64,000 nt of DNA from Dichomitus squalens LYAD-421 SS1 (taxonomy: Eukaryota > Basidiomycota > Agaricomycetes > Polyporales > Polyporaceae). The notes under the pieces were generated by a model, which was not told where the DNA came from, made no database searches, and was given only the letters and a program-made list of their open reading frames with translations. The stretch is from contig NW_006766887.1 of NCBI RefSeq assembly GCF_000275845.1, positions 503,500 to 567,499 on the forward strand. Reading direction: 5' to 3'. How positions within the stretch are numbered: the first letter of the stretch is position 1; each line of letters begins with the position of its first letter. Positions 1-11,057 of the stretch are shown piece after piece. Both the position numbers and the translations under genes were made by a program.

Positions 1-1087
1 GCGACCAAGAACCGCCCAAACCACTCTGCGTGGCAGATCCCCATCTCCATCCAATTCATTTGGGCCTTCATCCTCACCCTCGGCATGTTCTACCTCCCCG
101 AGTCGCCCCGTTGGCTTATCAAAAAGGGTAGGGACGAGGCTGCTGCTCGTGCCCTCTCTCGCCTCACGTCGCTCCCTCCTGACGACCCAGAGGTCGAGAC
201 GGAGCTGAACGACATCCGCGCTGCCCTTGCTGAAGAACAGAAGCTCGGCGACAGCACGTACATCGACTGCTTCAGGTTCTCGGACAACAAGATCTTCCTC
301 CGTACCATGTCTGGTATCCTTATCCAAGCGTGGCAGCAGCTCACTGGCATCAACTTCATCTTCTACTGTGAGTTTGAGATACTTTGTGGTATCGCACGGA
401 CTCTTTCACTGATCGATGTTCACAGATGGCACGACCTTCTTCCAGAACTCCGGCATCAAGAACCCCTTCCTGATCTCGGTCGCGACCAACATCGTCAACT
501 GCTTCATGACCCTGCCGGGTATGTGGGGCATCGAGAGGTTCGGTCGCCGCTCCCTCCTCCTCTATGGTGCCGTCGTCATGTGCATCTGCGAGTTTATCGT
601 CGCGATCGTCGGCGTCACCATCTCCGTCGAAAACCAGTCCGGCCAGCAGGCGCTCATCGCGCTCGTCTGCATCTACATCGCCGCCTTCGCCTCCACATGG
701 GGCCCCATCGCCTGGGTCATCTGCGGCGAGATCTTCCCGCTCAACATCCGCGCCAAGGCGATGTCGCTCTCCGCCGCGTCGAACTGGCTCTGGAATTTCG
801 GCATCGGCTACGCCACGCCTTACCTCGTCAACAGCGGCCCCGGCAACGCCGACCTCGGTGTCAAGGTGTTCTTCATCTGGGGCTCGACGTGTGCGGGCTG
901 CGTGATCTTCACCTACTTCTGCATCCCCGAGACCAAGGGCCTGTCGCTCGAGCAGGTCGACCTTCTCTACCAGAACTCGACGCCCATCACGTCCGTGCGC
1001 TACCGCGAGGAGATCATCGCTCAGGACGTGCACGTCTCGGACATCAAGCAGGAGGCCGAGCACCACGACGAGGTCGAGAAGGTCTAA
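1..1087 (+). CDS. MFS sugar (hexose) transporter, C-terminal part, truncated by window edge
   Basis: Membrane importer of hexoses of the Major Facilitator Superfamily, sugar porter family. The reading frame is open from base 1. Coding exons are 1-367 and 426-1087; the intron starts GTGAGT and ends CACAG. Family hallmarks are visible: the loop motif PESPRWL, QQLTGINFIFYY before the seventh helix, and PETKGLSLEQ near the end. Several hydrophobic helices follow, and the cytoplasmic tail is acidic. The start codon and first helices lie outside the window. It closely resembles the complete transporter at 39.4-41.2 kb and shares its intron after the FY codons, but it has no intron at the LPE/SPRWL position where that paralog has one. 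The exact substrate cannot be told from sequence. Confidence 0.93.
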
Positions 1088-1782
1088 GCGCCTTTCCTCC
1101 ATGGGTCAGTTTGCGAGGATATGTGGCAATGTCCTCGCGTGTAATGTTAGAAAGCGTGAGCTTCGTTCATCGCTCTCATCGTCATGAGTTATGTAATGCC
1201 TTGCATCTGCATCGTGCATCGTCATCAGTGTTATTCATACTTGCCCTCATTCACGCGTATTGACGTCTCTTAATGGCACTTACGTTCTAGTACTATATCC
1301 TCTAGTACGGATACCTGTTCATGTACTGTAGTCCCAAAATTACAGCAATCTTTCGCTGCTCAACGAACCGAGTGCTCCGAGTCAACGAAATCGCGAAGGC
1401 GATTGTGAGACGCCTTGACAAACATGATGCATGATGTCCCGCGTTGCGCAGCGCCAAAGGCTGTGTTACACGAATATCGAATATCGCTTGCTGCTGGCGC
1501 GATCACAGAGTTGAACACCACTAGTGCTTTGACAACGAGACAGTGCGCGAAACCACCCATGTCGCTCGCCGAAAATCCGTTTGCTGATCCCTGCCACCAC
1601 AGAAGTCGTTCATGCAGGTGGACCACCTACTACTAGAAGCGGCTAGCGTTGCATACCTCGAAGGCACGCTTCCATCGCACCCAGTATCGTGAAGGCATAA
1701 GGGTAAGTTGGAAATCTGTTGAGTAGCATCCTCGGTACCAACTGACCCAGCGTTGTCCTTGCATCTCGTCAGACGGGTCGCT
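1088..1782. other. Intergenic, no gene seen
   Basis: 3' flank of the sugar transporter and 5' flank of the HET-domain gene. Short frames on both strands lack recognisable domains or believable splice structure. Confidence 0.5.
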
Positions 1783-3681
1783 ATGTGGCTTCTGGACACG
1801 GATGACGGCTCTTTCTTCTGGATTGACCGGCCGCGAGAGCACCGCTATGCCATCCTATCTCACGTCTGGCGTCAGGGGGGAGAAGAGACGTTCCAGGATC
1901 TTAGAGCTCTGCAGAACGCGGAGAAAGCACGGAAGGGTTTGAAGCGGCGTTTACTCAAGATTCGGACACCCCTCCCTTCGGTTCTGTCCCGAGCCTCGGA
2001 CAAGATCAGAGGCTGTTGCGCGGTCGCCAGGAAACACGGCTACCGCTGGGCGTGGATCGACTCGTGTTGTATTGACAAGACAAGCAGCAGCGAGCTCTCC
2101 GAGGCCATCAACTCCATGCACGAGTGGTACGCCGCGGCAGACGTCTGCTTCGCGCTCCTGGACGACGTCGGGGACGACCACGATCCGCGCTTAAAGGACT
2201 CGAAGTTCCGCAGGAGCAGATGGTTCACTCGCGGCTGGACCCTCCAGGAGCTCATTGCGCCCGCAGTCGTCGTCTTCTTCTCCAAGGACTGGCGTCTCCT
2301 CGGGACGAAGGAACAGCTGGCGGATCTCGTCGAGCAAATCACAGGGGTCGACCGGGCGGTGCTGAGGCACGAGATCCCTCTGGACGCGGTCAGCGTCGCC
2401 CGACGGATGTCATGGGCGTCGAAGCGGCAAACTACGCGTGAAGAGGACAGGGCGTACTCGCTCATGGGCATCTTCGGCGTCAACATGCCAACGATCTATG
2501 GAGAAGGCCAGAACGCGTTCATTAGGCTCCAGGAGGAGATTCTCAAACACGTTCCTGACCAGACGATCTTTGCGTGGGGACCCACCCTCTTCGACGATGC
2601 CGTGCTTTACAAGGGCCTTGGCCCACGCTCCGTCGTGGACGACAGCAGATATTGGCAGTCGCGTAACCTGCTCGCTTGGTCGCCCGATGCGTTCATCACC
2701 TCGGGTGGCATCTCGTCTATTTCCCTCGAGGCGTTCGAGAACCGTGTGGGGTTAGCCTTTTCCTTCTCGGAATATCACGTCACGAGTTACGGTATGCGGT
2801 TACGCGTGCCTCTCATTCCCATCCAACACGGTTCCAACAAGACGACGTATTTGGCGATTCTGGCTTGTGAGGATGCTGCCGGGAACTTGCTAGCCTTGAT
2901 GCTCTTTCCTCAGCGCGAGGGCTCGAGCCGCTATTACGTCGGCCATTACGTTGGAAGCCCTCAGGTGCCTCCGTACGCATACTTTCGGGCTGTGAGCCTG
3001 TCGAAAGCGCGGTTATCGGAAATTTTACATACCGCGGGAATCCAGGACGTCTGCATCCCCTACCGCGCGTCCCTCATGGGGCACCGGAAGCCTCAGCCCA
3101 TCGCATCACCAGCCCTTTTCAAGTGTCCTTGTGACGTCGTCGTCCCAGGATGGGTCGCATCGAAGCTTAGGGAGGAAGGGTTCGCCGCCGCCGCTCTGCG
3201 AGAGAACAATGACGACGACCTGACGCTGCACATCTCGGAGGTGACCTCGTTTGCAGATTCTATCCTCGTGCTCAAGAGCGCCAAGGAGACAATACGGATA
3301 CATATGGGTCGCTGTCCATGCATTGGACAGTTCCTGGCGGTCTCCGTAGTCGGCTCGGGCGATGCGGGTCTGGAAAGGGCGGCGACAGTGCGGTCAGGCG
3401 GCATGGTCTCGGGCTTTGACAATGGCTTGCTGTCGTCAAGGCAAGACAAAAGGTCTATTGCGTCTTTGGGAGCGGTAGATCGCCCATTCGGAGCGGCCAA
3501 AATCGCGGATCTCGCTCCTCGATGTCCCACTGGACACGTTGCGGCCTGGGAAGGGGGATCGAAGGAGTTTGCATACGGCAATCGGACTGTCCGATTGACG
3601 TTCAGCGCGTGGTTAACTCGTCAGGACGTATATACATTGGGTGTAGAGCTAGGCACGGAGGAGGTTCCTGAGGTTGAATAG
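1783..3681 (+). CDS. HET-domain protein (heterokaryon incompatibility-like)
   Basis: Intronless gene of 632 codons. The N-terminal HET domain is clear: a start like MWLLDTDDG, then RYAILSHVW (about residues 21-29), GYRWAWIDSCCID (about 86-98) and WFTRGWTLQELIAP (about 147-160), the three conserved blocks of the family. The middle carries the usual segment about the gene product being a small morning's worth of 'MGIFGVNMPTIYGEG'-type sequence that closes HET domains in basidiomycetes. The remaining 350 residues match nothing I recognise; no NACHT, ankyrin or WD repeats are seen. HET domains are known to trigger cell death on non-self recognition in ascomycetes; in basidiomycetes they are abundant and mostly of unknown role. 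The ATG at 1783 was chosen because family members begin almost exactly there. Confidence 0.9.
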   Translation: MWLLDTDDGSFFWIDRPREHRYAILSHVWRQGGEETFQDLRALQNAEKARKGLKRRLLKIRTPLPSVLSRASDKIRGCCAVARKHGYRWAWIDSCCIDKTSSSELSEAINSMHEWYAAADVCFALLDDVGDDHDPRLKDSKFRRSRWFTRGWTLQELIAPAVVVFFSKDWRLLGTKEQLADLVEQITGVDRAVLRHEIPLDAVSVARRMSWASKRQTTREEDRAYSLMGIFGVNMPTIYGEGQNAFIRLQEEILKHVPDQTIFAWGPTLFDDAVLYKGLGPRSVVDDSRYWQSRNLLAWSPDAFITSGGISSISLEAFENRVGLAFSFSEYHVTSYGMRLRVPLIPIQHGSNKTTYLAILACEDAAGNLLALMLFPQREGSSRYYVGHYVGSPQVPPYAYFRAVSLSKARLSEILHTAGIQDVCIPYRASLMGHRKPQPIASPALFKCPCDVVVPGWVASKLREEGFAAAALRENNDDDLTLHISEVTSFADSILVLKSAKETIRIHMGRCPCIGQFLAVSVVGSGDAGLERAATVRSGGMVSGFDNGLLSSRQDKRSIASLGAVDRPFGAAKIADLAPRCPTGHVAAWEGGSKEFAYGNRTVRLTFSAWLTRQDVYTLGVELGTEEVPEVE

Positions 3682-4640
3682 ACTCACGCGTTAGTCACCT
3701 TCCACAGTCATATTATAAAGAGCTGTGCTGGCGTAACGCAAGTGTGCGCTGTGGTATCAGGTGCACGCAAGCATACAATTGGGCCCCGCGAGACCCACTT
3801 CTCACCGATATGGTTTGATTCCCAATGGAAAACAGTGTTCCTCTTATATCCGACTGCTCTCCCTTACAAAGGTCGCGTGCATACGAAGATACGGCGTTAT
3901 GCACTAGTGGGAATGGGTACCATGTCCATGATGTCCCATCAGACCGCAATATTCGAACAAAATCAGTGAGGGCCGGAGCCACACTCCCGTTTTGCGGCAT
4001 CAATCCGGCTTGACACAGAAATATGACTACCAAATCTTGATGGTACCACAAACGAAGTCCGTCGCCCGGGGACTTCCTATGGGTTGTCAGCGGGGCGGAC
4101 GTTACTCAAAGATAACCATCCACAACGTCATGCCGGCGCAGCGCCACCTTTCGACGTCAAATGTCGCAGCAGAACAATTCGAAAGCGTGGGGATGTACCA
4201 AGCCGGCGCGTAATACAGCGCCGTCTGTCATACAAACTTTGAAAGGCAGCCAGAAAAGTCGTGCAGCCGGAAAGTAGCGTACCATGGTGCGTATCGAAGT
4301 TCCTAGCGAAGACTTGACAGAGGCGCGCCACATGACCCATAACGGTGAGGGGGGCGGAAGTAAATGATGTACGCGTGGCTGAGATTTTCTTTTCAAAGGC
4401 GGCGACAGAGAAAGCCTGGCGACATGAGTCGATGGCTGTTGAGGATTTGGAGGTTTAGGCTGCAGAAAGGCTCTGTTCGAGTGAATTCACCGGGAGACGC
4501 CCGATAGCCATGGGCCGCCTTACGTAAGTCCAGCAGGAAATGCCCGGCTTCCAGCAAGCAAGTCTCTTTCCCCAGTGTCCTCACTCACCAATTTCTCTGC
4601 TGTCCGCCTTTCCCCCTGCTCCCGTCAAGGTTGTCTCAAA
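3682..4640. other. Intergenic, no gene seen
   Basis: Nearly 1 kb between the HET gene and TIM23. Several frames of 60-110 codons overlap on both strands but none has a domain, compositional bias or splice pattern that supports a gene. The last 70 bp are pyrimidine-rich, as expected for the TIM23 5' leader. Confidence 0.5.
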
Positions 4641-5523
4641 ATGGCTGGCGCACGCGATACCGTCGACTATTCTTTGCTCAAGGATGACCAAATCGATGCG
4701 ATGGCCAGCTCAGGCTCGGACCTGCTCCTCGGCTCCTTCGATCCCTCAAAACTCCATCCACTGGCTGGCATAGAAGACAAGCTCGACTACCTCCAGCTGG
4801 ATGATGACAAAACAAGTGACCTTCCAGGAGCTGGGGGCGCGATTCCCTCGCGGGGCTGGAGTGATGACTTGTGTTATGGCACGGGAACGATGTATCTCAG
4901 CGGTTCGTACTCTTTATCGGCTTTTCACGTCTGCCCCTTCTTTCATCATCGTTCTCCTTCGAAGGCGGGGTCAGCACGATCATGCTAGTCTGACCGGATG
5001 TCGCTCCTATTCGTCACACCTTATCTCCCCTTATTGTTTTGCGCCATCACATGCTCACACCACACCTCCAGGGCTCGCCCTTGGCGGCGTGTGGGGACTG
5101 CGCGAGGGCGCACGTAGACCCCTGGCGGTGTCCAATGCCAGGCTAAGGATCAACAGCATCCTCAACTCGGTCACCCGTCGAGGCACATTCATAGGGAACT
5201 CTGCCGGCTGTCTCGGTACGAACGCTTCTCCTCTTTGACGTGTTTCGCTTATTCATTCATCCCCGTACAGCTCTCGTCTACAACGCCTTTAATTCCTCAA
5301 TAGACCATTTCCGTGGCATGCACGACACATACGGAAGCATGGCTGCTGGCGCACTTACTGGCGCGTTATATAAGTCAACCGGTACGCCTTCTTAATTGCT
5401 TCTCCGCGACTATCCGTTCTTATTGTTTTGCCTCATGTAGCCGGTGTGAAGCCCGCCCTTGCCGCGGCAACTTTCATCTCAGGACTCGCCGGGTTGTGGA
5501 GTTATGTTAAGACCGCAGTCTAG
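4641..5523 (+). CDS. TIM23: Mitochondrial inner-membrane translocase subunit Tim23
   Basis: Channel-forming subunit of the TIM23 complex, which moves presequence proteins across or into the mitochondrial inner membrane. Exons 4641-4902, 5072-5215, 5271-5381 and 5441-5523 give 199 residues, a normal Tim23 length. The first 80 residues are hydrophilic (intermembrane-space part). The rest is a Tim17/Tim22/Tim23 domain with four short glycine-rich helices, including the stretch RGTFIGNSAGCLALVYNAF and MAAGALTGALYKST, with the small-residue spacing typical of these helices. The protein ends shortly after the last helix with WSYVKTAV. Assigned to Tim23 rather than Tim17 because of the long hydrophilic N-terminus with a leucine/aspartate-rich segment. 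Confidence 0.9.
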
Positions 5524-6018
5524 TATATTTCATGTATAATCTATCGTACATTAATCCCATGTGAGTCATCGTCCCCGCTTTCCATCATCCTCCGTCCGCG
5601 GCTGGCTGCTGTTAAGTTTAGATAACCTCCTGCCTCGGGTCAGACTGGCCGTCGGTTTGGAACCGGCGTCATTGATTTGACATAACCTCTTGAGACTTCG
5701 AGCCCTGGAATCGGAAGCAACCCTGCATCGATCAGCCACTATGAGGAATTTTCTCTATTGCCGCTAGTATTTAGTCCCGCACCGAATGTGGCTAAGCTCA
5801 GTTCCTCTGCGTGCTGCCGTACCGTCGTCTGCCGCAGTGGATCCGTTGTGCCCTCCTTGGCCTCTTTGGATTTTTGGTCGGCCTGTGGATGTGGACGCCT
5901 GCTCAGCCTCTTCTGCAAAGCGCTGCTCCATCTCGGCTAAATCACAAGGCTTCAAGCATTTCGTGCGTTTGCCTCACGGCGTTACCGTTGGACCCAGACT
6001 TACGGTAGAAGCGCGCAT
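5524..6018. other. Intergenic / probable 5' leader of velvet gene
   Basis: A frame at 5811-6008 encodes a possible hydrophobic stretch but has no link by splicing that I can defend to the velvet gene. Treated as noncoding leader or promoter DNA. Confidence 0.4.
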
Positions 6019-7194
6019 ATGGTACGTCTCCCTTTTGTCTCCGCGTCTTCATCTAGCACAAACCACCCTTGCTCCCTTCCTCTTGCTCAGCTCACCCAGA
6101 CCGTTCCCCTCGACCGCTGTGCGACTCCCTTGCACAACGGTATCACCAAATCCTGCGGGCACACCGTTACACCCAAGGATCGGACGAAACTCTCGATAAA
6201 TTTCCTATCCAGCGAAAGCCCCCTCGCAGAGGGTACCACGTCCCCTCCGCAACGGTCTTCCGCACTGTCCAGTAGGGCGCGCGGTGTAAATCGACAGCCT
6301 CCTATCCTGAACAGTTCTGAAGACATTGAGATCGCGACCGAAGGGTCCAGCAGTGAATCCAGGTGGGTGCCAGCAAGGAATTACGTGCTATAAAGCTTCG
6401 TATGACGTTGGCCGAATTGTTCACAGATCGTACCGCCTCGAGATCGTACAACATCCCCACCGCACAGCAGAGTTTGGCGCGTCTGCTCTCACGCGCCTTC
6501 CTCTCGCACCCCCGCTGATAGCGCAGTTGATAATGCGCGACTCGGCGGGACGCACTGTTACCGAGTAAGTAGCACGAGGGGGTTCGAGCAACAATAGGTA
6601 TTCGCTGAGAAACTCCCCAGCGAGATGGACCTGCCGTTCCTTGTCGCTCAGGTGTCTCTCATGAGCAGCGACGGTTCCGCGTCAATGGATTATGGTACGA
6701 GTCATGACGGACGGCCTGCCCGCGACAGGTTGCTGTACGGCAACTTGGTGTCCTCTCCCCATATTCTACGCAATCTACAAGGAAGGAGAGGGGTCTACTT
6801 CATGTTTCCCGATGTTTCCGTCCGCCAGAGGGGTCATTTCCTGCTGAAAGTCACTCTGATCCGGTTACCACGGTTCGTCGCCATAGGCAGCTGCAATACA
6901 TCCATTGCTGACGTGGTTCAGATTCGATGACCCTGTGGCACTAGCCCAGCAGAATGGTCGAGGAGCCATCGTTGCGGAAGCACGATCCCTCCCTTTTGAA
7001 GTGTTCCCACTCCGAGAATACGTTGCTCCCGGTGAGAACGAATTGCGCCCCAGCGGATCACAAAAACTCACGATATGGTTGCTCCCTTTCACGAAGCACA
7101 AACACCATTGACGCAGTACTTCCTGCAGCAAGGTGCCCGAATGTACGCTTTTGCCACTACAACTAACTTTGCCCGAGGACCGCCGCTGAGTTGA
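6019..7194 (+). CDS. Velvet-domain transcription regulator
   Basis: Fungal velvet proteins bind DNA through a Rel-like fold and link development, light and secondary metabolism. Proposed exons: 6019-6362, 6427-6564, 6621-6872, 6922-7031, 7097-7194 (313 residues). The velvet domain fills the C-terminal two thirds: it opens with YRLEIVQHPHRTAEFG, continues through PPLIAQLIMRD, then RRGVYFMFPDVSVRQRG, and closes with LPFEVFPLREYVAPAQTPLT. All internal junctions are in phase and GT-AG. The first ATG is immediately followed by GTACGT and a pyrimidine-rich tract ending CAG at 6099, so the true model may splice from 6021 to 6100 (287 residues, same frame). The N-terminal third is serine-rich without known domains. 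VeA, VelB, VosA or VelC orthology cannot be settled by eye. Confidence 0.85.
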
Positions 7195-8208
7195 TGACTC
7201 TCCTACATCAAGGATCGGACCGCCCCCGCGTTCTCTGTAACCCTTTCCCCACACGCACACGATATACCAGATACCGACAGCGCACACACGCGCTCCACGC
7301 GATCGACGATCTACTTGTTGTACTCGACTCGGGACCCATAAGTGCTGTAGGCGCTCCGCCGGGTGTGTAGATCTATTGTTGCCTTTGTTTTCGTACCCAT
7401 TGTTCGACTGGCGCCGCCCCGCCCCCGAGTATCCACTAGTCCTTTCGTTCCACCTTCGTTCTACGCTAATGCCCCCTTGGACGCTCGGATTGATTGCCTT
7501 GGCCTCCGAGGACGTTTTACATATGCCGTATAGAGTAATCTCGTCCCTTGTTCGTTACGCTTCCCGCTTGGCAGATGGAACGTCCATGCATTGTGGCGTT
7601 CGGCGCACGCAACATGACAGATTATTTGTGTGATGCATGTTGCTTCCTGGCCTTTGCGCCCCGTCGATGGTTGTCGTTTGCATTGGACATGCTGTATGGC
7701 AAGATACGCCTCCGGGTTGTGTTGATCTACCGAATAGTGCGCCACAGCAGGATAGAGAACGGGATATGGGTCGCCGCAAGAGGTACGTCGTATGTGCACA
7801 CGCCTCAGCGGGGTTCTTCCGCTCAATAGGGCGAGTCTACAGGAGAAGGAATCTTCTGGACGTTGCAGGTACCCCGGCCTTGAGGCCTAGGAGCTGTGCA
7901 GAGCGTGGTCAAGCCGTGCCGGGAGTCTTCGCGCGCAGAGCACAGGTCATTGCTGCGGACGCTTCTCCGCAGGTAGCCTATCGAACTGTAGTACAGTGCC
8001 GGGAGAAACGACGTTCGTTGGGGGAGATTGGTCAGAAGGGCGATGTCAAGACGGCGTTGGCACACAGCCGCAAGTCTGCGCTTGCCGCCATCCTGCGCGG
8101 CAGCTCCGTCACGTGCCCCTCCTATTATAAGCGTTCGTTGCATCGCGGCCGTTCCATCTTCTTCTCGTACAAACCTTCTTCTCAGCTTTCTCCTTCTCCA
8201 TCTCCACC
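7195..8208. other. Intergenic, promoter of CYSTM gene at right end
   Basis: About 1 kb. Overlapping short frames on both strands look random. The last 100 bp hold a CACGTG palindrome, a TATA-like element and a CT-rich leader before the next gene. Confidence 0.45.
8110..8131 (+). promoter_or_regulatory. E-box and TATA-like element upstream of CYSTM gene
   Basis: CACGTG at 8110-8115 is followed by TATTATAAG at 8123-8131, about 80 bp before the ATG. Spacing suits a TATA-containing promoter with bHLH-type binding, as often seen for strongly or conditionally expressed fungal genes. Inferred only from motif and position. Confidence 0.4.
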
Positions 8209-8697
8209 ATGTCCAACCGAGACTACTACGGCGGCGGCGGCCAGCAGCAGTACTACCCTCCCCAGGGTGCGTCTCATGTTATGTGCCTAGCGGGCCGAGG
8301 CAGACTGATGTCATTTGCTCGTTGACAGGCCCTCCCCCTGGCCAGGGTGGTTACTACCCCCAGCAGCCCCAGCCAGCCTATGGCCAGCAGCCCTACGGCG
8401 GCCAGCCTTATGGCCAGCAGCCCTATCAGCCTCAGCCCCCTCCGCAGACCGTTTACGTGTACGTAGTGGCGCCGAGCTTTGTCTGTGGTCCAGTATGACT
8501 GAACGCCGATCGTTTCGGAATGGTATAGACAACAGCAAGACAAGGGTGGCGGAGACGGATGCATGGCATGTCTGGCGGGAATGTGTTTGTGCTGCTGTGC
8601 TGAAGGTGCGTTCTCATCGTGATACTCGCCTGTCTGCACTGTCCCCTGACCGCTGTATCTGCGCCCCTCAGAATTGTGCTGCGATTGCTTGTTCTAG
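8209..8697 (+). CDS. CYSTM-family small cysteine-rich protein with QPY-rich N-terminus
   Basis: Exons 8209-8266, 8329-8458, 8529-8605 and 8672-8697 give 96 residues. The N-terminal two thirds are low complexity, with repeated PYGQQPYGGQPYGQQPY-like units rich in Gln, Pro, Tyr and Gly. The C-terminal 30 residues are the CYSTM module: a glycine-rich lead, then CMACLAGMCLCCCAEELCCDCLF, ending in the usual LF. CYSTM proteins are tail-anchored membrane proteins in eukaryotes linked to stress tolerance; yeast members sit at the plasma membrane. The coding sequence is cut into four tiny exons, which is why no single frame shows it. Confidence 0.82.
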
Positions 8698-9252
8698 AGT
8701 CGTACGACAGGCTCTGCCGGCTTGAGCATGTCCTTTCAACTCGTTTCTCATACTCCGTCCGCTACTCCCGGTCCTGTATGATCCCGCATGTACTATAGGA
8801 CGATCTCTTACACATGGCTACGTTTATGATGTCTACGCGACGCTAGTGGATGCTACTTCTTTCTCGTCTAAAAGCTGGTTCATTTTGAATATGTCGATCG
8901 CCAATGACGACTGTGGCGATATTTATTGTGCAGCCGGCCCGTCAACGCAATCGACAGCTCAGCAGCTCGTCAGGCTGTGAGAATGGCCGCAAAGTGCGCT
9001 GGAAACATGCACTGGTCCGAGCGCAACGACGCTGGCCCGGGTCCCGGCTTGTCCGGACGGTGTCCTGCCTGATTGAGCGTTCACTGGGCCGAGCCCCGGC
9101 CGAGGCGCGGCTTCAAAAGGGAAGGCTGTGATTTGTCGGGAGGCAGCTGCTCCGGGAATGCCCGGGAGAGGTGTCGTGACGAGTGTGACGGCGGGCAGCT
9201 TGCTCTCTCGAATATCCGCGTCGTCGTCGACCGACTTGTGCTCATCCCCAAA
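8698..9252. other. Intergenic, no gene seen
   Basis: 3' flank of the CYSTM gene and promoter of CYT1. A frame opens upstream in register with CYT1 (from 9073), but its residues do not resemble a mitochondrial targeting sequence and the ATG at 9253 fits better. Confidence 0.45.
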
Positions 9253-10620
9253 ATGCTTGCCAGGCTCCCTGCGGGTGCCCTGAAGAACGTCGCAGCCCTT
9301 CCTGGGGCCTGCTCGACGGTCTTCACCGCCGCGCGCTCTCTCCCGGTGCGTGCTTTTCGTCTTTCTGGCCTGGTGACGCGCTCACGACTCGAACAGCGTG
9401 TCCGTTTTGCCTCCACTTCCTCGACTTCCTCTTCCGCGTTCGAGGTACGAACCACTCGCGTTCTGGTATGGTGGGACTTTGGTTGAACTTGGTACCGTTT
9501 CTCTAGTCCTTCGCCAATTCCCGTGCGGCCTTGGCCTCCGCGACCCTCTTGACCGTCGGTTCCGTTGCGTGGTACGCCAACTTGTACGGCACTCTCCCCT
9601 TTATTGGCGAGGTCCATGCCAACTCTCCCGCTGAGGAGGGTCTCCACCCGCCCCACTACCCCTGGTCCCACTCAGGATGGTTTGATTCCTTCGACCACGC
9701 CAGGTAGCTACTTCTTCCGGTTGTCACATCCGAAGCGTTTTTCTTAACGAGCCATTGCAGCATCCGGAGAGGATACCAGGTGTACCGCGAAGTTTGCGCT
9801 GCCTGCCACTCTCTGGACCGCATTGCCTGGCGCAATCTTGTCGGTGTCTCCCACACCGTGGACGAGGTCAAGGCCATGGCCGAGGAGATCGAGTACCAGG
9901 ACGGTCCCGACGACCAGGGCGAAATGTTCCAGCGCCCGGGCAAGCTCTCCGACTACCTGCCCCCTCCCTACCCGAACGAGGAGGCCGCTCGCGCCAGCAA
10001 TGGTGGTGCGCTTCCTCCCGACTTGAGTCTGATCGTCAAGGCCCGCCACGGCGGTGCGGTAGGTCTTCATTTTTCAAGTGTCGCATTATACCAGACTGAA
10101 CGCAGTCACTTGGGTAGGACTACATCTTCTCTCTCCTCACCGGTTACAGGGACCCCCCTGCGGGCTTCGAGATCCGTGAGGGCATGAACTACAACCCTTA
10201 CTTCCCCGGCAACGCTATTTCTATGGCCCGTGTTCTCTTTGACGGTCTTGTAGAGTACGAGGACGGTACGTCGTGATACAGGACAGTTGCCATTGACGCA
10301 ACTGATCTCGTCCCCCTCTAAGGCACTCCTGCTACCACGTCTCAGATGGCCAAGGATGTCGTCACGTTCTTAAACTGGGCGGCCGAGCCCGAGCACGACG
10401 AGCGCAAGAAGGGGGGTCTGAAGGCCGTCATCCTCTTCTCCACTTTGACCGTTATCGCCCTCTACGTGAAGCGCTTCAAGTGGCTGCCCATCAAGACGCG
10501 GAAGATCCGTGAGTGCTTTCCGCGCCTCGATGAATCTGCATTGTTGCTGATGTTTGCCTCTTTTCAACTCATGGTCTCTTCATCCCTGAAGAGTATATCC
10601 CTCCCGCGGAGAAGCACTGA
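9253..10620 (+). CDS. CYT1: Cytochrome c1, heme protein of respiratory complex III
   Basis: Transfers electrons from the Rieske protein to cytochrome c in the mitochondrial inner membrane. Exons: 9253-9345, 9397-9444, 9507-9703, 9761-10058, 10118-10265, 10323-10508, 10592-10620 (332 residues). The first intron (51 bp) keeps frame, so retention would add 17 residues; splicing is preferred because it gives a cleaner targeting sequence. Covalent heme site CAACH at about 125-129; the axial methionine is likely M248 in [11 protein letters not shown] bipartite presequence (basic, then hydrophobic) precedes residue 75, and a single C-terminal helix around [21 protein letters not shown] anchors the protein. 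Length and order of motifs match fungal Cyt1. Confidence 0.96.
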
Positions 10621-11057
10621 GAACTCTTAGAGTAGAGTACTAGAACCTGCCTGAAAGTCGTTTGGGACGTCCGTGTGCATAGTCGACATCCAAATGGACC
10701 GTTCTCTTCGCATACAATCATGTCACGATGCGACGGTGGGACGTCTCGTCGGGTTGTTGTTTCCTGGTACATAAGTAATGCGAATAATGCACCTCCAGCT
10801 CGATAGTGTGCATGTAGGCATTAAGGAAAGCGGGACGCCTTCACAGAATTGACTACGACGACGCGTAGTTACGGGCCATAAATAATTACAAATTAAATGA
10901 TCACGGGATATCCATTTGCGGTCTTGTCTCTCGACTGCCCTGTCAGACGTTCGCCCGTATACCACTTCGTACCTGCACGTCTTTCTGCCGTCTCACTCTT
11001 CTGGGCTTCCGTCAAATATCAAGACATTGTAGACGTTTAGAACTGCTTTTGATTGGC
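10621..11057. other. Intergenic, no gene seen
   Basis: AT-richer stretch between the CYT1 stop and the THP3-like start, probably 3' UTR plus promoter. Confidence 0.5.

Noticed and set aside
85..1263. 392-codon frame reading through the transporter intron
   Set aside because: After base 367 it leaves the family frame; splicing 368-425 restores the transporter sequence.
5811..6008. Possible small membrane protein before the velvet gene
   Set aside because: Hydrophobic stretch is short, there is no family match, and no splice link to the velvet frame could be supported.
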